A model generated the notes under the pieces. That model did no database searches and was not told the DNA's origin. It saw only the letters and a list, made by a program, of their open reading frames with translations. From Bos javanicus (taxonomy: Eukaryota; Chordata; Mammalia; Artiodactyla; Bovidae): DNA of 64,000 nucleotides. The stretch's first letter is position 1; each line of letters opens with the position of its first letter. The stretch covers positions 42,333,724 to 42,397,723 of the forward strand of contig NC_083877.1 of NCBI RefSeq assembly GCF_032452875.1, in the 5' to 3' direction. A program made the translations under genes and the position numbers. Below, one piece after another: positions 53,578-64,000 of the stretch.

Positions 53578-56500
53578 GATCAGATCAGATCAGTCGCTCT
53601 GTCGTGTCCGACTCTTTGCGACCCCATGAATCACAGCACGCCAGGCCTCCCTGTCCATCACCAACTCTCAGAGTTCACTCAGACTCACGTCCATCGAGTC
53701 ATTGATGCCATCCAGCCATCTCATCCTCTGTCGTCCCCTTCTCCTCCTGCCCCCAATCCCTCCCAGCATCAGAGTCTTTTCCAATGAGTCAACTCTTCAC
53801 ATGAGGTGGCCAAAGTACTGGAGTTTCAGCTTTAGCATCATTCCTTCCAAAGAAATCCCAGGGCTGATCTCCTTCAGAATGGACTGGTTGGATCTCCTTG
53901 CAGTCCAAGGGGCTCTCAAGAGTCTTCTCCAACAACACAGTTCAAAAGCATCAATTCTTCGGTGCTCAGCCTTCTTCACAGTCCAACTCTCACATCCATA
54001 CATGACCACAGGAAAAACCATAGCCTTGACTAGACGGACCTTTGTTGGCAAAGTAATGTCTCTGCTTTTGAATATGCTATCTAGGTTGGTCATAACTTTT
54101 CTTCCAAGGAGTAAGTGTCTTTTAATTTCATGGCTATAGTCACCATCTGTAGTGATTTTGGAGCCCAAAAAATAAAGTCTGACACTGTTTCCACTGTTTC
54201 CCCATCTATTTCCCATGAAGTGATGGGACCCGATGCCATGATGTTCGTTTTCTGAATGTTGAGCTTTAAGCCAACTTTTTCACTCTCCACTTTCACTTTC
54301 ATTAAGAGGCTTTTGAGTTCCTCTTCACTTTCTGCCATAAGGGTGGTGTCATCTGCATATCTGAGGTTATTGATATTTCTCCCGGCAATCTTGATTCCAG
54401 CTTGTGTTTCTTCCAGTCCAGTGTTTCTCATGATGTTCTCTGCATATAAGTTAAATAAACAGGGTGACAATATACAGCCTTGATGAACTCCTTTTCCTAT
54501 TTGGAATCAGTCTGTTGTTCCATGTCCAGTTCTAACTGTTGCTTCCTGACCTGCATACAAATTTCTCAAGAGGCAGATCAGGTGGTCTGGTATTCCCATC
54601 TCTTTCAGAATTTTCCACAGTTTATTGTGATCCACACAGTCAAAGGCTCTGGCATAGTCAATAAAGCAGATATAGATGCTTTTCTGGAACTCTCTTGCTT
54701 TTTCCATGATCCAGTGGATGTTGGCAATTTGATCTCTGGTTCCTCTGCCTTTTCTAAAACCAGCTTGAACATCAGGAAGTTCATGGTTCACATATTGCTG
54801 AAGCCTGGCTTGGAGAATTTTGAGCATTACTTTACTAGCGTGTGAGATGAGTGCAATTGTGTGGTAGTTTGAGCATTCTTTGGCATTGCCTTTCTTAGGG
54901 ATTGGAATGAAAACTGACCTTTTCCAGTCCTGTGGCCACTGCTGAGTTTTCCAAATTTGCTGGCATATGGAGTGCAGCACTTTCACAGCATCATCTTTCA
55001 GGATTTGGAATAGCTCAACTGGAATTCTATCACCTCCACTAGCTTTGTTCGTAGTGATGCTTTCTAAGGCCCTCTTGACTTCACATTCCAGGATGTCTGG
55101 CTCTAGGTCAGTGATCACACCATCGTGATTATCTGGGTTGTGAAGATCTTTTTTGTACAGTTCTTCTGTGTATTCTTGCCACCTCTTCTTAATATCTTCT
55201 GCTTCTGTTAGGTCCATACCATTTCTGTCCTTTATCGAGCCCATCTTTGCATGAAATGTTCCTTTGGTATCTCTAATTTTCTTGAAGAGATCTCTAGTCT
55301 TTCCCATTCTGTTGTTTTCCTCTATTTCTTTGCATTGATCCCTGAGGAAGGCTTTCTTATCTCTTCTTGCTATTCTTTGGAACTCTGCTTTCAGATAGTT
55401 ATATCTTTCCTTTTCTCCTTTGCTTTTCGCTTCTCTTCTTTTCACAGCTATTTGTAAGGCCTCCCCAGACAGCCATTTTGCTTTTTTGCATTTCTTTTCC
55501 ATGGGGATGGTCTTGATCCCTGTCTCCTGTACAATGTCACGAACCTCCATCCATAGTTCATCAGGCACTCTATCTATCAGATCTAGTCCCTTAAATCTAT
55601 TTCTCACTTCCACTTTATAATCATAAGGGATTTGATTTAGATCATACCTGAATGGTCTAATGGTTTTCCCTACTTTCTTCAATTTAAGTCTGAATTTGGC
55701 AATAAGGAGTTCATGATCTGAGCCACAGTCAGCTCCTGGTCTTGTTTTTGCTGACTGTATAGAGTTTCTCCATCTTTGGCTGCAAAGAATATAATCAATC
55801 TGATTTCGGTGTTGACCATCTGGTGATGTCCATGTGTAGAGTCTTCTCTTGTGTTGTTGGAAGAGGGTGTTTGTTATGACCAGTGCATTTTCTTGGCAAA
55901 ACTCTATTAGTCTTTGCCCTGCTTCATTCCATATTCCAAGGCCAAATTTGCCTGTTACTCCGGGTGTTTCTTGACTTGCTACTTTTGCATTCCAGTCCCC
56001 TATAATGAAAAGGACATCTTTTTTGGATGTTAGTTCTAAAAGGTCTTGTAGGTCTTCATAGAACCGTTCAACTTCAGCTTCTTCAGAGGTTACTGGTTGG
56101 GGCATAGACTTGGATTACAGTGATATTGAATGGTTTGCCTTGGAAACAAACAGAGATCATTCTGTCGTTTTTGAGATTGCATCCAAGTACTGCATTTCGA
56201 ACTCTTTTGTTGACCATGATGGCTACTCCATTTCTTCTGAGGGATTCCTGCCTGCAGTAGTAGATATAATGGTCATCTGAGTTAAATTCACCCATTCCAG
56301 TCCATTTCAGTTCGCTGATTCTTAGAATGTCGATGTTCACTCTTGCCATCTCTTGTCTGACCACTTCCAATTTGCCTTGATTCATGGACTTGACATTCCA
56401 GGTTCCTATGCAATATTGCTCTTTACAGCATCGGACCTTGCTTCTATCACCAGTCACATCCACAGCTGGGTATTCTTTTTGCTTTGGCTCCATCCCTTCA

Positions 56501-56605
56501 TTCTTTCTGGAGTTATTTCTCCACTGATCTCCAGTAGCATATTGGGCATCTACTGACCTGGGGAGTTTCTCTTTCAGTATCCTATCATTTTGCCTTTTCA
56601 TACTG
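53578..56605 (-). mobile_element. BovB LINE, copy 5, about 3 kb, endonuclease plus RT
   Basis: Bounded by TTCCTGACATA (53567-53577) and TTCCTGACGTA (56606-56616). The most complete copy in the window. The minus strand encodes an APE-type endonuclease and an RTE reverse transcriptase with VQAGFRKGRG, CFIDYARAFDCVDH and YADDTTLMAES motifs. The frame is broken by a 1-bp insertion near 56090 that splits the endonuclease (172-codon and 532-codon pieces) and by TGA for Trp near 54508 inside the RT. A further frameshift affects the C-terminus near 54170. Not autonomous as read. Confidence 0.95.
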
Positions 56606-56639
56606 TTCCTGACGTAAGAGAAGGCATTTTAGCCTAAGT

Positions 56640-57142
56640 CATTCTGTGATCCAACCTTGGTCCCAATGCTTATCCTTGAACAAGTCTCTTATGAATAATC
56701 TTAAGGGAAAAAAAGAATGCAGGAACAAGTGACTGTTATGAGGCAAGAGAAGTAACAAAAGCACAGATAATAAATCATTTATAAAGACTCCCAGTTCTGT
56801 TTCAGTAGTAAAGATTAGCCTGAAGTGCTTAACTCCCAGATTAACTGGAACCTAAGGGATGATGATGTTGACCATTGGTCAGACCCTGATGACTTTAATC
56901 AACTAAAGCTTAGACTCTGCTTATCTTTGCAGCGAATCTGTGCTGGCTTCTCCTCTGCCCAAGCCCCTTCATGATTATGCGTTTACCCTTAGCTTAAAGT
57001 TTTGCAGTTCTGAGCTCACTGCTTGGGAAAGATTCCTGGTGTTCTCCTTTTCTGCTGCAAGAAATAAATCCTTCCTTCTTTCAATCTTTGGCTTGGATCA
57101 ACACCCACCAAGAGAACAGAGTTTTTGGGTAACAGCTAAATA
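56640..57142 (+). mobile_element. ERV LTR-like segment
   Basis: A terminal-repeat-like layout: TCTGCTGCAAGAAATAAATC gives a polyadenylation signal followed by a T-rich U5-like stretch. Family not identified; ends uncertain. Confidence 0.4.
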
Positions 57143-57349
57143 AGCCTCCTTGAGGAGGTGTCATTTAAATTGAGACCTGAAGAATGAGGCATCAGTTAGG
57201 GTACCTCAATTGCAAGCAGTAAGGACTATCTGTAAACTGAAGTAACAAACTCCACTTAAGAAGGGATTAATTGGAAGGAAAGAGAAGTGTGAAATAAAAT
57301 TTATATTTTATGAAAAAAATTTAAAAAATAAAAATGTATGTTTTATGGC

Positions 57350-57770
57350 AAGATAAGAAAAATTTAAATATAAAAAATTCTGCCTTTTGGCCTCCTCTCT
57401 CCTGCCACCGTGCATAGTGTATCTGCATCATGGATTAACCAAACCATCCCCATCAGCAGGAATGTCTCCCCAACCTTAAACAGCAACATTCTCCTAGCAC
57501 CAACAAGGCAACTCCTTCAAAGATAACATTTCTTCTTGATCTTGTAAGGAAGGGGTCACATGACCTACCACAATGGCGTTTAGATCTTTATTATGTAATC
57601 TGTCCATATACATCATTTGATGTGTCAAAAAAACTTAAAACTGTGCCTATACTTCTACAATGTTCTCAGAGCTTTCTGATACACTCTTCCTGAGTTATAA
57701 TCCTTAAATTTGGTTGGAATAAAATTTTCCAATTCTTAGATTGACTAACTTTTTTTTGTCGACAGAAGAA
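57350..57770 (+). mobile_element. ERV LTR-like segment
   Basis: AAAACTGTGCCTATACTTCT followed by GGTTGGAATAAAATTTTCC and a terminal TTTTTTTTGTCGACAG resembles a ruminant ERV LTR 3' half. Confidence 0.45.
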
Positions 57771-57989
57771 ATGTGGCAGAATGAGAGCTGTCCCCCAAAG
57801 TCTGTTCTTTCCTTTTACTAAACTAATAAATTTTCAGTTGAGTACATGAAGCCCCGGCTAGAGACCACATTTCCTAGTTTCTCTTAAGGCCAAGTGTGGT
57901 CAAGTTCTCAGTAAAAGTGATATGTGCCACTTCTGCATCACTTGCTGAAAAATAAATCAACTCTGCTCTTTTGCCCTTACCCCAGCACT

Positions 57990-58197
57990 GAAGTGAAGTC
58001 GCTCAGTCATGTCCAACTCTTTGCGACCCCATGGACTGTATCCTGCCAGGCTTCTCTGTCCATGGATTTTCCAGGCAAGAAAACTGGAGTGGGTTGCCAT
58101 TTCCTTCTTCAGGGGATCTTCACAACCCAGGGATCAAACCGGGATCTCCCGCATCGTAGGCAGATGCTTTTACTGTCTGAGCCACCAGGGAATTCTC
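57990..58197 (-). mobile_element. Bov-tA SINE with target-site duplication
   Basis: Reverse copy flanked by CCCCAGCACT at 57980-57989 and 58198-58207, a perfect 10-bp duplication. Confidence 0.95.
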
Positions 58198-58265
58198 CCC
58201 CAGCACTAGATGGCGCCAATGCAAACCTCTGGCAGTGCCCCAGCTTTAATCATGCAAATAAGGAA

Positions 58266-58860
58266 AATGATAACACTCTAATGGCAGAAAACGAAGAGCA
58301 ATTGAAAAGCTTCTTGATGAGGATGAAATAGGAGAGTGAAAAAGCTTGCTTAAAACTCAACATTCAGAAAACTAAGATTATGGCATCTGGTCCCATCACT
58401 TCATGGCAAATAGATGGGGAAAAAGTGGAAACAGTGATGGACACATCCAGTAGTCATGTATGGATGTGAGAGCTGGACCATAAAAAAAGCTGAGTGCCAA
58501 AGAATTAACTGATGCTTTTGAATTGTAGTGCTGGAGAAGATTCTTGAGAGTCCCTTGGACAGCAAGGAGATCAAACCAGTCAATCCTAAAGGAAATCAAC
58601 CCTGAATATTCATTGGAAGGACTGATGCTGAAGCTGAAGCTCCAATACTTTGGCCACCTGATATATAGAGCTGGCTCATTGGAAAAGATCATAATGCTGG
58701 GGAAGATTGAAGGCAGGAGGAGGAGGGGGCGACAGAGGATGAGATGGATGGTATCATCAACACAACGGACATGAGTTTGAGCAAACTCTGGGAGATGGTG
58801 AAGGACAGAGAAGCCTGGGGTGCTGCAGTCCCCAGGGTTGCAGAGTCGGACCTCACCTCT
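58266..58860 (+). mobile_element. BovB LINE, copy 6, old 3' fragment
   Basis: Begins near the LMAENEEQLKSFLM segment, just downstream of the YADD motif position, and continues to the 3' end. Many frameshifts and a lost 3' terminal repeat indicate an old copy. Confidence 0.88.
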
Positions 58861-58899
58861 GGTGAGGTGATGTGCAGCATTAAGAGGAAAGAAACCAGA

Positions 58900-59640
58900 G
58901 CCCATGGATAACTTACTGGAGTTGAACAACCCTGTTTGCCTGGGACACTTCTACCTCCAGACTGTTAGATGAGAAGTAAGTTCCTATAACCAAGCAGAAC
59001 CCTATGTGGCTTTCCCAAGACATACCCTCCCAAGCAACTCATATCCTCTGCCTGTCTTTATTTTGTAGAAAAACTTTAGCATCCTCAGCCTTCCCTGAGT
59101 TCCAAAGAATAAATTTAATCAGAGAAGTGAGAAAATGTAAAAACAAAGGAAAACAGACAAGCAAGAAAAATAATAAGAGTTTAGCCATTAAGTGAAGTCA
59201 AGGACTTCTAGGGCCTCATCAAGGGCTATAGATAATGTTCTGAGCCATGTTCTTTGAGCTGCTTTGCAGATACTGAAACTCCCACTAGGTGGAAGAAGTT
59301 AACAGTATGCTGCCCACAAGAATGTAGGCTGCAGACCAGCTGGGATCAGAAGGGTGATGATGTTGACTTCTAATTATCTCACCACCAATCAATCAGAAGA
59401 ATGTGCATGAGCTGATCACACACCCTGTAACCTTCTTGCTCATCCTATCTTTAAAAACCTTTCCCTGAAGGCCACTGAGGAGTCTGGGCCTTTTGAGGAT
59501 TAGCGGCCTAGACTCTGCTCGGTGTCTGCAATAAAAGCTGCATTTTCTTTCACCACCACCTAGTGTCATTAGATCGACTTTACTTCACACAGTTAAGTGG
59601 ACTCAAGTTTGATTTGGTAACACGCCTATTTCATGTAAAT
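58900..59640 (+). mobile_element. ERV LTR-like segment
   Basis: Contains a TATCTTTAAAAACCTTTCCC promoter-like stretch and GTCTGCAATAAAAGCTGCAT, a polyadenylation-type signal, then a CTTTCACCACC U5-like end. Family and exact ends unknown. Confidence 0.45.
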
Positions 59641-60114
59641 CATTATATTTTGGGGTGTCTATTATTGCAGCATACTCTGTCCTCTAATTTAGGGAAGCTC
59701 ACAGAGGAAACTCTGGCTAACCAAAACTCAGAAAGGGCAGGAACTGAAAGAGCTCCAGGCATCTTCAGGGCACCCCAAAAGGATGAGTCAGCCTTGACCT
59801 CCTGTAAGGAGTCTGATTTTCTATTTTGCATTCTGTATCCTTCTACAATCACCCTTTTATACTCATATCCATTTTTTAAGATCATAAGTAAAACTTTTAT
59901 GTTCTGCTTTTCAAATTTGTCACTATACTTTTAGTGGCAGTATGTCTCTCAACTTGATGTATAATTGATGATTTAAATTGAACCACTATCAGTTACACTA
60001 ACCACTATTTCATCATTCTATACTTTTCACCTGTATTATTTTATGAATTAGTGATATACATAATACCCAGTACAAAGTTAATTATGCACAAATTTGCATC
60101 AGTCACTTTTCTTT

Positions 60115-60450
60115 CAGCTTTATTGAGGAACAATTTTCAAATAAAATTGTAAGACATTTAAGGTCGTGTACAATGTAATGAATTGTGTCCATTGTAAAAG
60201 GATTTCTGCCATCAAGTTAACACATCCGTCACCTCACGTGTTTACTTTTTTGTGGGGGCGACATTTAAGTTTTACTTTCTTAGCAAATTTCAATTGTACA
60301 TCCAGAAGTGGAATTGCTGGATCATGTGGTCGTTCTACTCTTTCTTGAGACACAGCCATACTGTTTTCCATAGCAGCTAAACTCGTTTGCAACCCCACCG
60401 ACGATGCACAAGGTTTCCATTTTCGCCACATCCTTGCCAGCTTTTATCTA
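60115..60450 (-). mobile_element. L1 fragment
   Basis: Plus strand has CCAGAAGTGGAATTGCTGGA, ATCATGTGGTCGTTCTA and GCCATACTGTTTTCCATAGC: the reverse complement of a conserved L1 3' region. Confidence 0.75.
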
Positions 60451-60869
60451 AGTTTTTACTTATTAACATTGCTCTTTCAAACATAACCTAAATGACAGTT
60501 AATTTTGAGGCACTAAATGTCAGAATCGATTCTGCATTCATTCCAAATGGAATGTCTCAACCTGTATACACACGTCCATTCACTTGCGCTCGAGTCATTT
60601 ATAAATCAGTCCTTCAGGGGAACGTTAATGGGGTCAGACCCACAGGGTTTCTGCCCTGGCAGCCGGGAGAGAAGGCTTGTGGGTAAACCGGGTCCCGGCT
60701 TACCGCCTCAGCAACAACCAAGCAGGGGACTAGCCTAAGGCCAGACCCTGGACCGCATAGCCGCAAGAGAACACCAGAGGAGAGCTGACGCGGTTGAAGA
60801 AAAGAAGGCGTTAAGATCACCCGCCAACAAGATAAAGAACGAGCCCAGTGCACTGCTTCCAGCACCAAC

Positions 60870-61315
60870 CGCCAGCTCGGTCCAGCCCAGCCCACTACTG
60901 AGGAATGAGGAAGTGGGGAGGCGGGGCCTCCGAAAGGGAAGGTGGGGCCACCTGGGCAGGGAGAGGCGGGGCCGTCTGGGGTGTGAGAGGCGGGACCCGC
61001 AGGGCTGGAGACGAGAGTAGCCCGGGGCCTGCGGAAGGTGGGGCACGGAGGAGGGTGGGGTGGGACACGAGGGAGGGTTCGGTGCGGGGGAAGGGGGTGA
61101 GAGGCTGGGTCACTAGGGGAAGGTGAGGCGGGGCTTGTCTAGGACGGAGACTCCGGAGGCGCAGGGGGAGAGGAGAGAGGGGTACCGCCAGGGGGCGAGG
61201 ATCTCCGCGGTCTCCGGATCTCAGTCCAGTCCTGGGCTTCCTCCTCCCAAGAAAGCCTCCCGGCCCCGCGGCCCCTCGCAACCGCGCGACAGTTTCGCTG
61301 CTGCGGACAGGATTT
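60870..61315. promoter_or_regulatory. orphan CpG/GC-box island
   Basis: A sharply bounded GC- and CpG-rich block in AT-rich surroundings, with GC boxes (GGCGGGGCC or close variants) recurring about every 20-40 bp on the plus strand. No recognised exon begins here. Overlapping long frames on both strands are simple consequences of high GC and resemble no protein I know. Likely an unannotated promoter or enhancer. Confidence 0.6.
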
Positions 61316-62137
61316 TCTTTATGATAGGTTATTTGCATTTCAGAGACACGCCCATATGGGCTAACCCCGATTCTGTTACATTTAATAAAGGAACAATGGA
61401 TTAACGAGAGGTAATAAACATTTACTTCTTGGGCACACTCTGAAGGAAAAGCCTTTAGTGTAGTTAATACACAGTATCTCACAATGTCTATCAGAAGCTC
61501 ATTTCTTGTGGCAGGTTTTCAAATATCAGAATAAATCCTTAAGTGAACACAGTTACTTATACGGTGTCACGCTGCTAGACTCATAAATTAAACTTGTGGG
61601 GTTATTGTCCTCAATTTAAATATCTTTGACTTTTATGCGACAGTAGCACTCCATTACAACATGGCTATTTGTTACATTGATTTTGATCTGAGGTGAAATA
61701 AATCACGTCCCCAAACCAAAACAATACATTAAAATCCTGATATTTAGCAAACTTTGTCGCAGTTATTGATTCTAACTCTTTACACCAATGTGGCAAAAGC
61801 TTTCTACTGTATTTAATTTATTCATTTGCCTTAGAACGTTTCACTTTCATCAGATTAAGTTTGAAACAGTGCTTCCTTTGTTTGAGGACACCATAGAATC
61901 AGACTAATGCCACACCCTGCCAGAATAATTGGCAAATTAATTTGCTTTTTTGTAACTTTCTATTCTCAAGGTTAATTATTTATTGAGGTTAGTATATTTG
62001 AACAGCCTGGCTTTTGGTATAGAAACAAATATTTTAAACTGCATACAGCTTATACTGACGAAGGTGAGAGAGGATCAAGATAACGTTCTTTAAATCATTC
62101 ATTCACTCATCCAACAGTTAACTATTGAGCCAGTGCC
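61316..62137. other. flank of the orphan CpG island, nothing recognised
   Basis: Returns abruptly to AT-rich single-copy-looking sequence; no exon or repeat recognised. Confidence 0.4.
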
Positions 62138-62148
62138 TGCTATGTGCT

Positions 62149-62275
62149 GCTAAGCTGCTAAGTCACTTCAGTCGTGTCCGACTCTGCGACCCTATGGACT
62201 GCAGCCCACCAGGCTCCTCCGTCTATGGGATTTTCCAGGCAAGAGTACTTGAGTGGGGTGCCATTGCCTTCTCCG
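62149..62275 (+). mobile_element. Bov-A monomer SINE with target-site duplication
   Basis: Single Bov-A unit flanked by TGCTATGTGCT at 62138-62148 and 62276-62286, a perfect 11-bp duplication. Confidence 0.94.
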
Positions 62276-62286
62276 TGCTATGTGCT

Positions 62287-63319
62287 AGGTGTCCTGAAAT
62301 GTTAACTATTAATTAATATTGGGGATAAAAGTTAGATTAAAAGTGTAAACAGAAAACAAGGAAGTTGTTTGACATGATACAAATAGTCTAAGATACAGGC
62401 TTATGACTATTCAGCTTGAACCTTGAGAAAAGGGCATAATTTCTAAGAGAAGAATGACTGGAATAGTTCTAATCTTGCATGACTGCTGGCCTCTGGTTAT
62501 GACTAGTATCAAAATCCTAGGGCTTTCCCTATACAAAGGTGGTGAGGAGGGTAATATCTTCCCCTTGAACTCCTCCCCTTACCTTGAATCAGTGGAAGCT
62601 CATTGAGGCCTTCTGAGGTTAAAATGGCAATGTACTTTCACTTTTATTTTGGAGAGGGAAATTTTAAACTTTTGGAGTGTGGTTTAGACAGCTTCTTATT
62701 GAGATTTCATAATGTGATGATTGAATATATAGCACCATGGTGCTTGCTAGGAGATGTTTTATAAATACATTATTTTATCACAAGTCACATTGATAATAAT
62801 TAAAATGTATTGTTATACCAAGTTTTCTCTATATTACAATTTAATATCAAAATGATTCATAGTTTCCTCAGGGTGTGCCCTGAAAAAAGGCCTATTTATA
62901 CACAGAGTATTAAAGGCACAGTCTGCTTGTGCCTATTCAAATGAACCCCCTTGCTGTACAATGGCAGAGCTCTAATTCATTTTGTTCAACTCATTTCCCA
63001 AGAGGCCATGGCCTAACATGTGGCAAGAAACAAAGACAGACAAAATCACTATGTATTAGTTGCAATATTCTGTAAAAGGAGATAATCTATAGTCACCATG
63101 ATGTATAGATAAACAATATTACATATTACAAAAAGAGTATTTGTATAAGCAAGACAAATAAATACAAATGCTGAGTTATGCTTTATCGTTTTTAAAACAA
63201 ATATTAGTGCTCTTGTACAGTAATATAATAATATAGACTAAAAGAGTGATTTACCCTTTGTGATAGAAATTTATTAAACTAGTAAGCCTGTTTATGCATT
63301 TATTCATTCATTCACTCTA
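62287..63319. other. unassigned AT-rich sequence
   Basis: No recognised gene, RNA or repeat until the Bov-tA SINE at 63332. Confidence 0.4.
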
Positions 63320-63331
63320 TCATTAATCATT

Positions 63332-63537
63332 GAAAGTGAAGTTGCTCAGTCATGTCCGACTCTTAGTGACCCCATGAACTGTAGCCTACCAGGCTCCTCC
63401 GTCCATGGGATTTTCCAGGCAAGAATGCTGGAGTGGGTTGCCATCTCCTTCGCCAGGGGATCTCCCTGACCCAGGGATTGAATTGGGGTCTCCCACATTG
63501 TAGGCAGACGCTTTTACTGTCTGAGCCAACAGGTAAG
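63332..63537 (-). mobile_element. Bov-tA SINE with target-site duplication
   Basis: Reverse copy flanked by TCATTAATCATT at 63320-63331 and 63538-63549, a perfect 12-bp duplication, at the edge of the L1 fragment that follows. Confidence 0.95.
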
Positions 63538-63549
63538 TCATTAATCATT

Positions 63550-64000
63550 AGGGATATACAATTAAAACCACAATGAGATACTATGTCATACCTACTAGGA
63601 TCACTATAATTTAAAAAAAAACTGTATAGTAATAAGTGTTGGCAACAATATGGGGAGCTCTTGCACATTGTTGGTGGGAATGAAAAATGGTGCTGTGAAA
63701 AATGGTTGGCAGTTCCTCAAAAAGTTAAGCATATGATTACTATATAGTCCAGTGATTCTATTCCTAGCCACAAGAACTGAAAACAAGGAATCAGTTACTT
63801 GTAGATGGACGCTTGCTGCAATATTACTCACAATAGCCAAAAGGTGGAAACAACCCAAGTGTCCTAATAGAAAACCATGTGAACAAAATACTCACCCATA
63901 AAGAGGAAAAAAGTTCTGATGCACTCTATAGCATAAATGATCCTTGAAAACATTATGCTAAATAAAAATTTGCCAGACACTAAAGGACATATATTGTAAG
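63550..64000 (+). mobile_element. L1 3' region, runs off the right edge
   Basis: CCACAATGAGATACTATGTC, TTGTTGGTGGGAATGAAAAA and CAATAGCCAAAAGGTGGAAA in order mark an L1 ORF2/3' region in sense orientation. No intact frame. Confidence 0.8.

Noticed and set aside
60895..61482. 195-codon minus-strand frame, proline- and leucine-rich
   Set aside because: It overlaps frames on the other strand in the GC-rich island and shows no domain or motif; GC bias alone removes stop codons.

Overview
This is a mammalian, ruminant (almost certainly bovid) nuclear genome window. The diagnostic signs are RTE-type BovB LINEs, tRNA-derived Bov-tA SINEs, Bov-A/Bov-A2 SINEs and older CHR-type cetartiodactyl SINEs, all among intron-rich, AT-rich sequence. 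No bacterial-type operon, CRISPR array or origin is present, and the species cannot be fixed further from sequence alone.

Left half (83-34620): one protein-coding gene on the minus strand, NEMF (nuclear export mediator factor, the metazoan Rqc2/Tae2/NFACT protein of ribosome-associated quality control). Eighteen coding exons were located by hand. They join in frame with GT/AG boundaries and encode the first 581 residues; the remaining 3' exons lie beyond the left edge. The start codon is at 34620-34618, inside a CpG-rich promoter with a perfect NRF1 palindrome. The introns hold ruminant SINEs, two BovB copies, a Tigger1-like DNA transposon, hAT fragments, MIR and several L1 fragments.

Middle (34621-50400): upstream of NEMF are two 299-nt genes for 7SL RNA, the RNA of the signal recognition particle, both on the minus strand. 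They differ at only two positions. The distal copy has a CRE at about -47 and a TATA-like element at about -27, the known external promoter layout of vertebrate 7SL genes. The proximal copy lacks the CRE. Between them lie a decayed endogenous retrovirus (protease and RT motifs still visible), MaLR-like LTRs, an internally deleted BovB with a nearly complete 5' end, and Bov-A2 SINEs.

Right part (50400-64000): mostly repeats. These include a U6 snRNA/L1 chimeric retrocopy with a 15-bp target-site duplication, a roughly 3-kb BovB encoding endonuclease plus reverse transcriptase with two inactivating lesions, several LTR-like segments, and an orphan CpG/GC-box island at about 60.87-61.31 kb.

Functionally, the neighbourhood pairs a translation quality-control factor (NEMF) with the SRP RNA genes. 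I recall the same NEMF-7SL linkage on human chromosome 14, so the arrangement looks ancestral. I see no evidence for a wholly new biological system. The most notable items are the 7SL pair with unequal promoters, the U6/L1 chimera, the orphan CpG island and a premature stop shared by two BovB copies.
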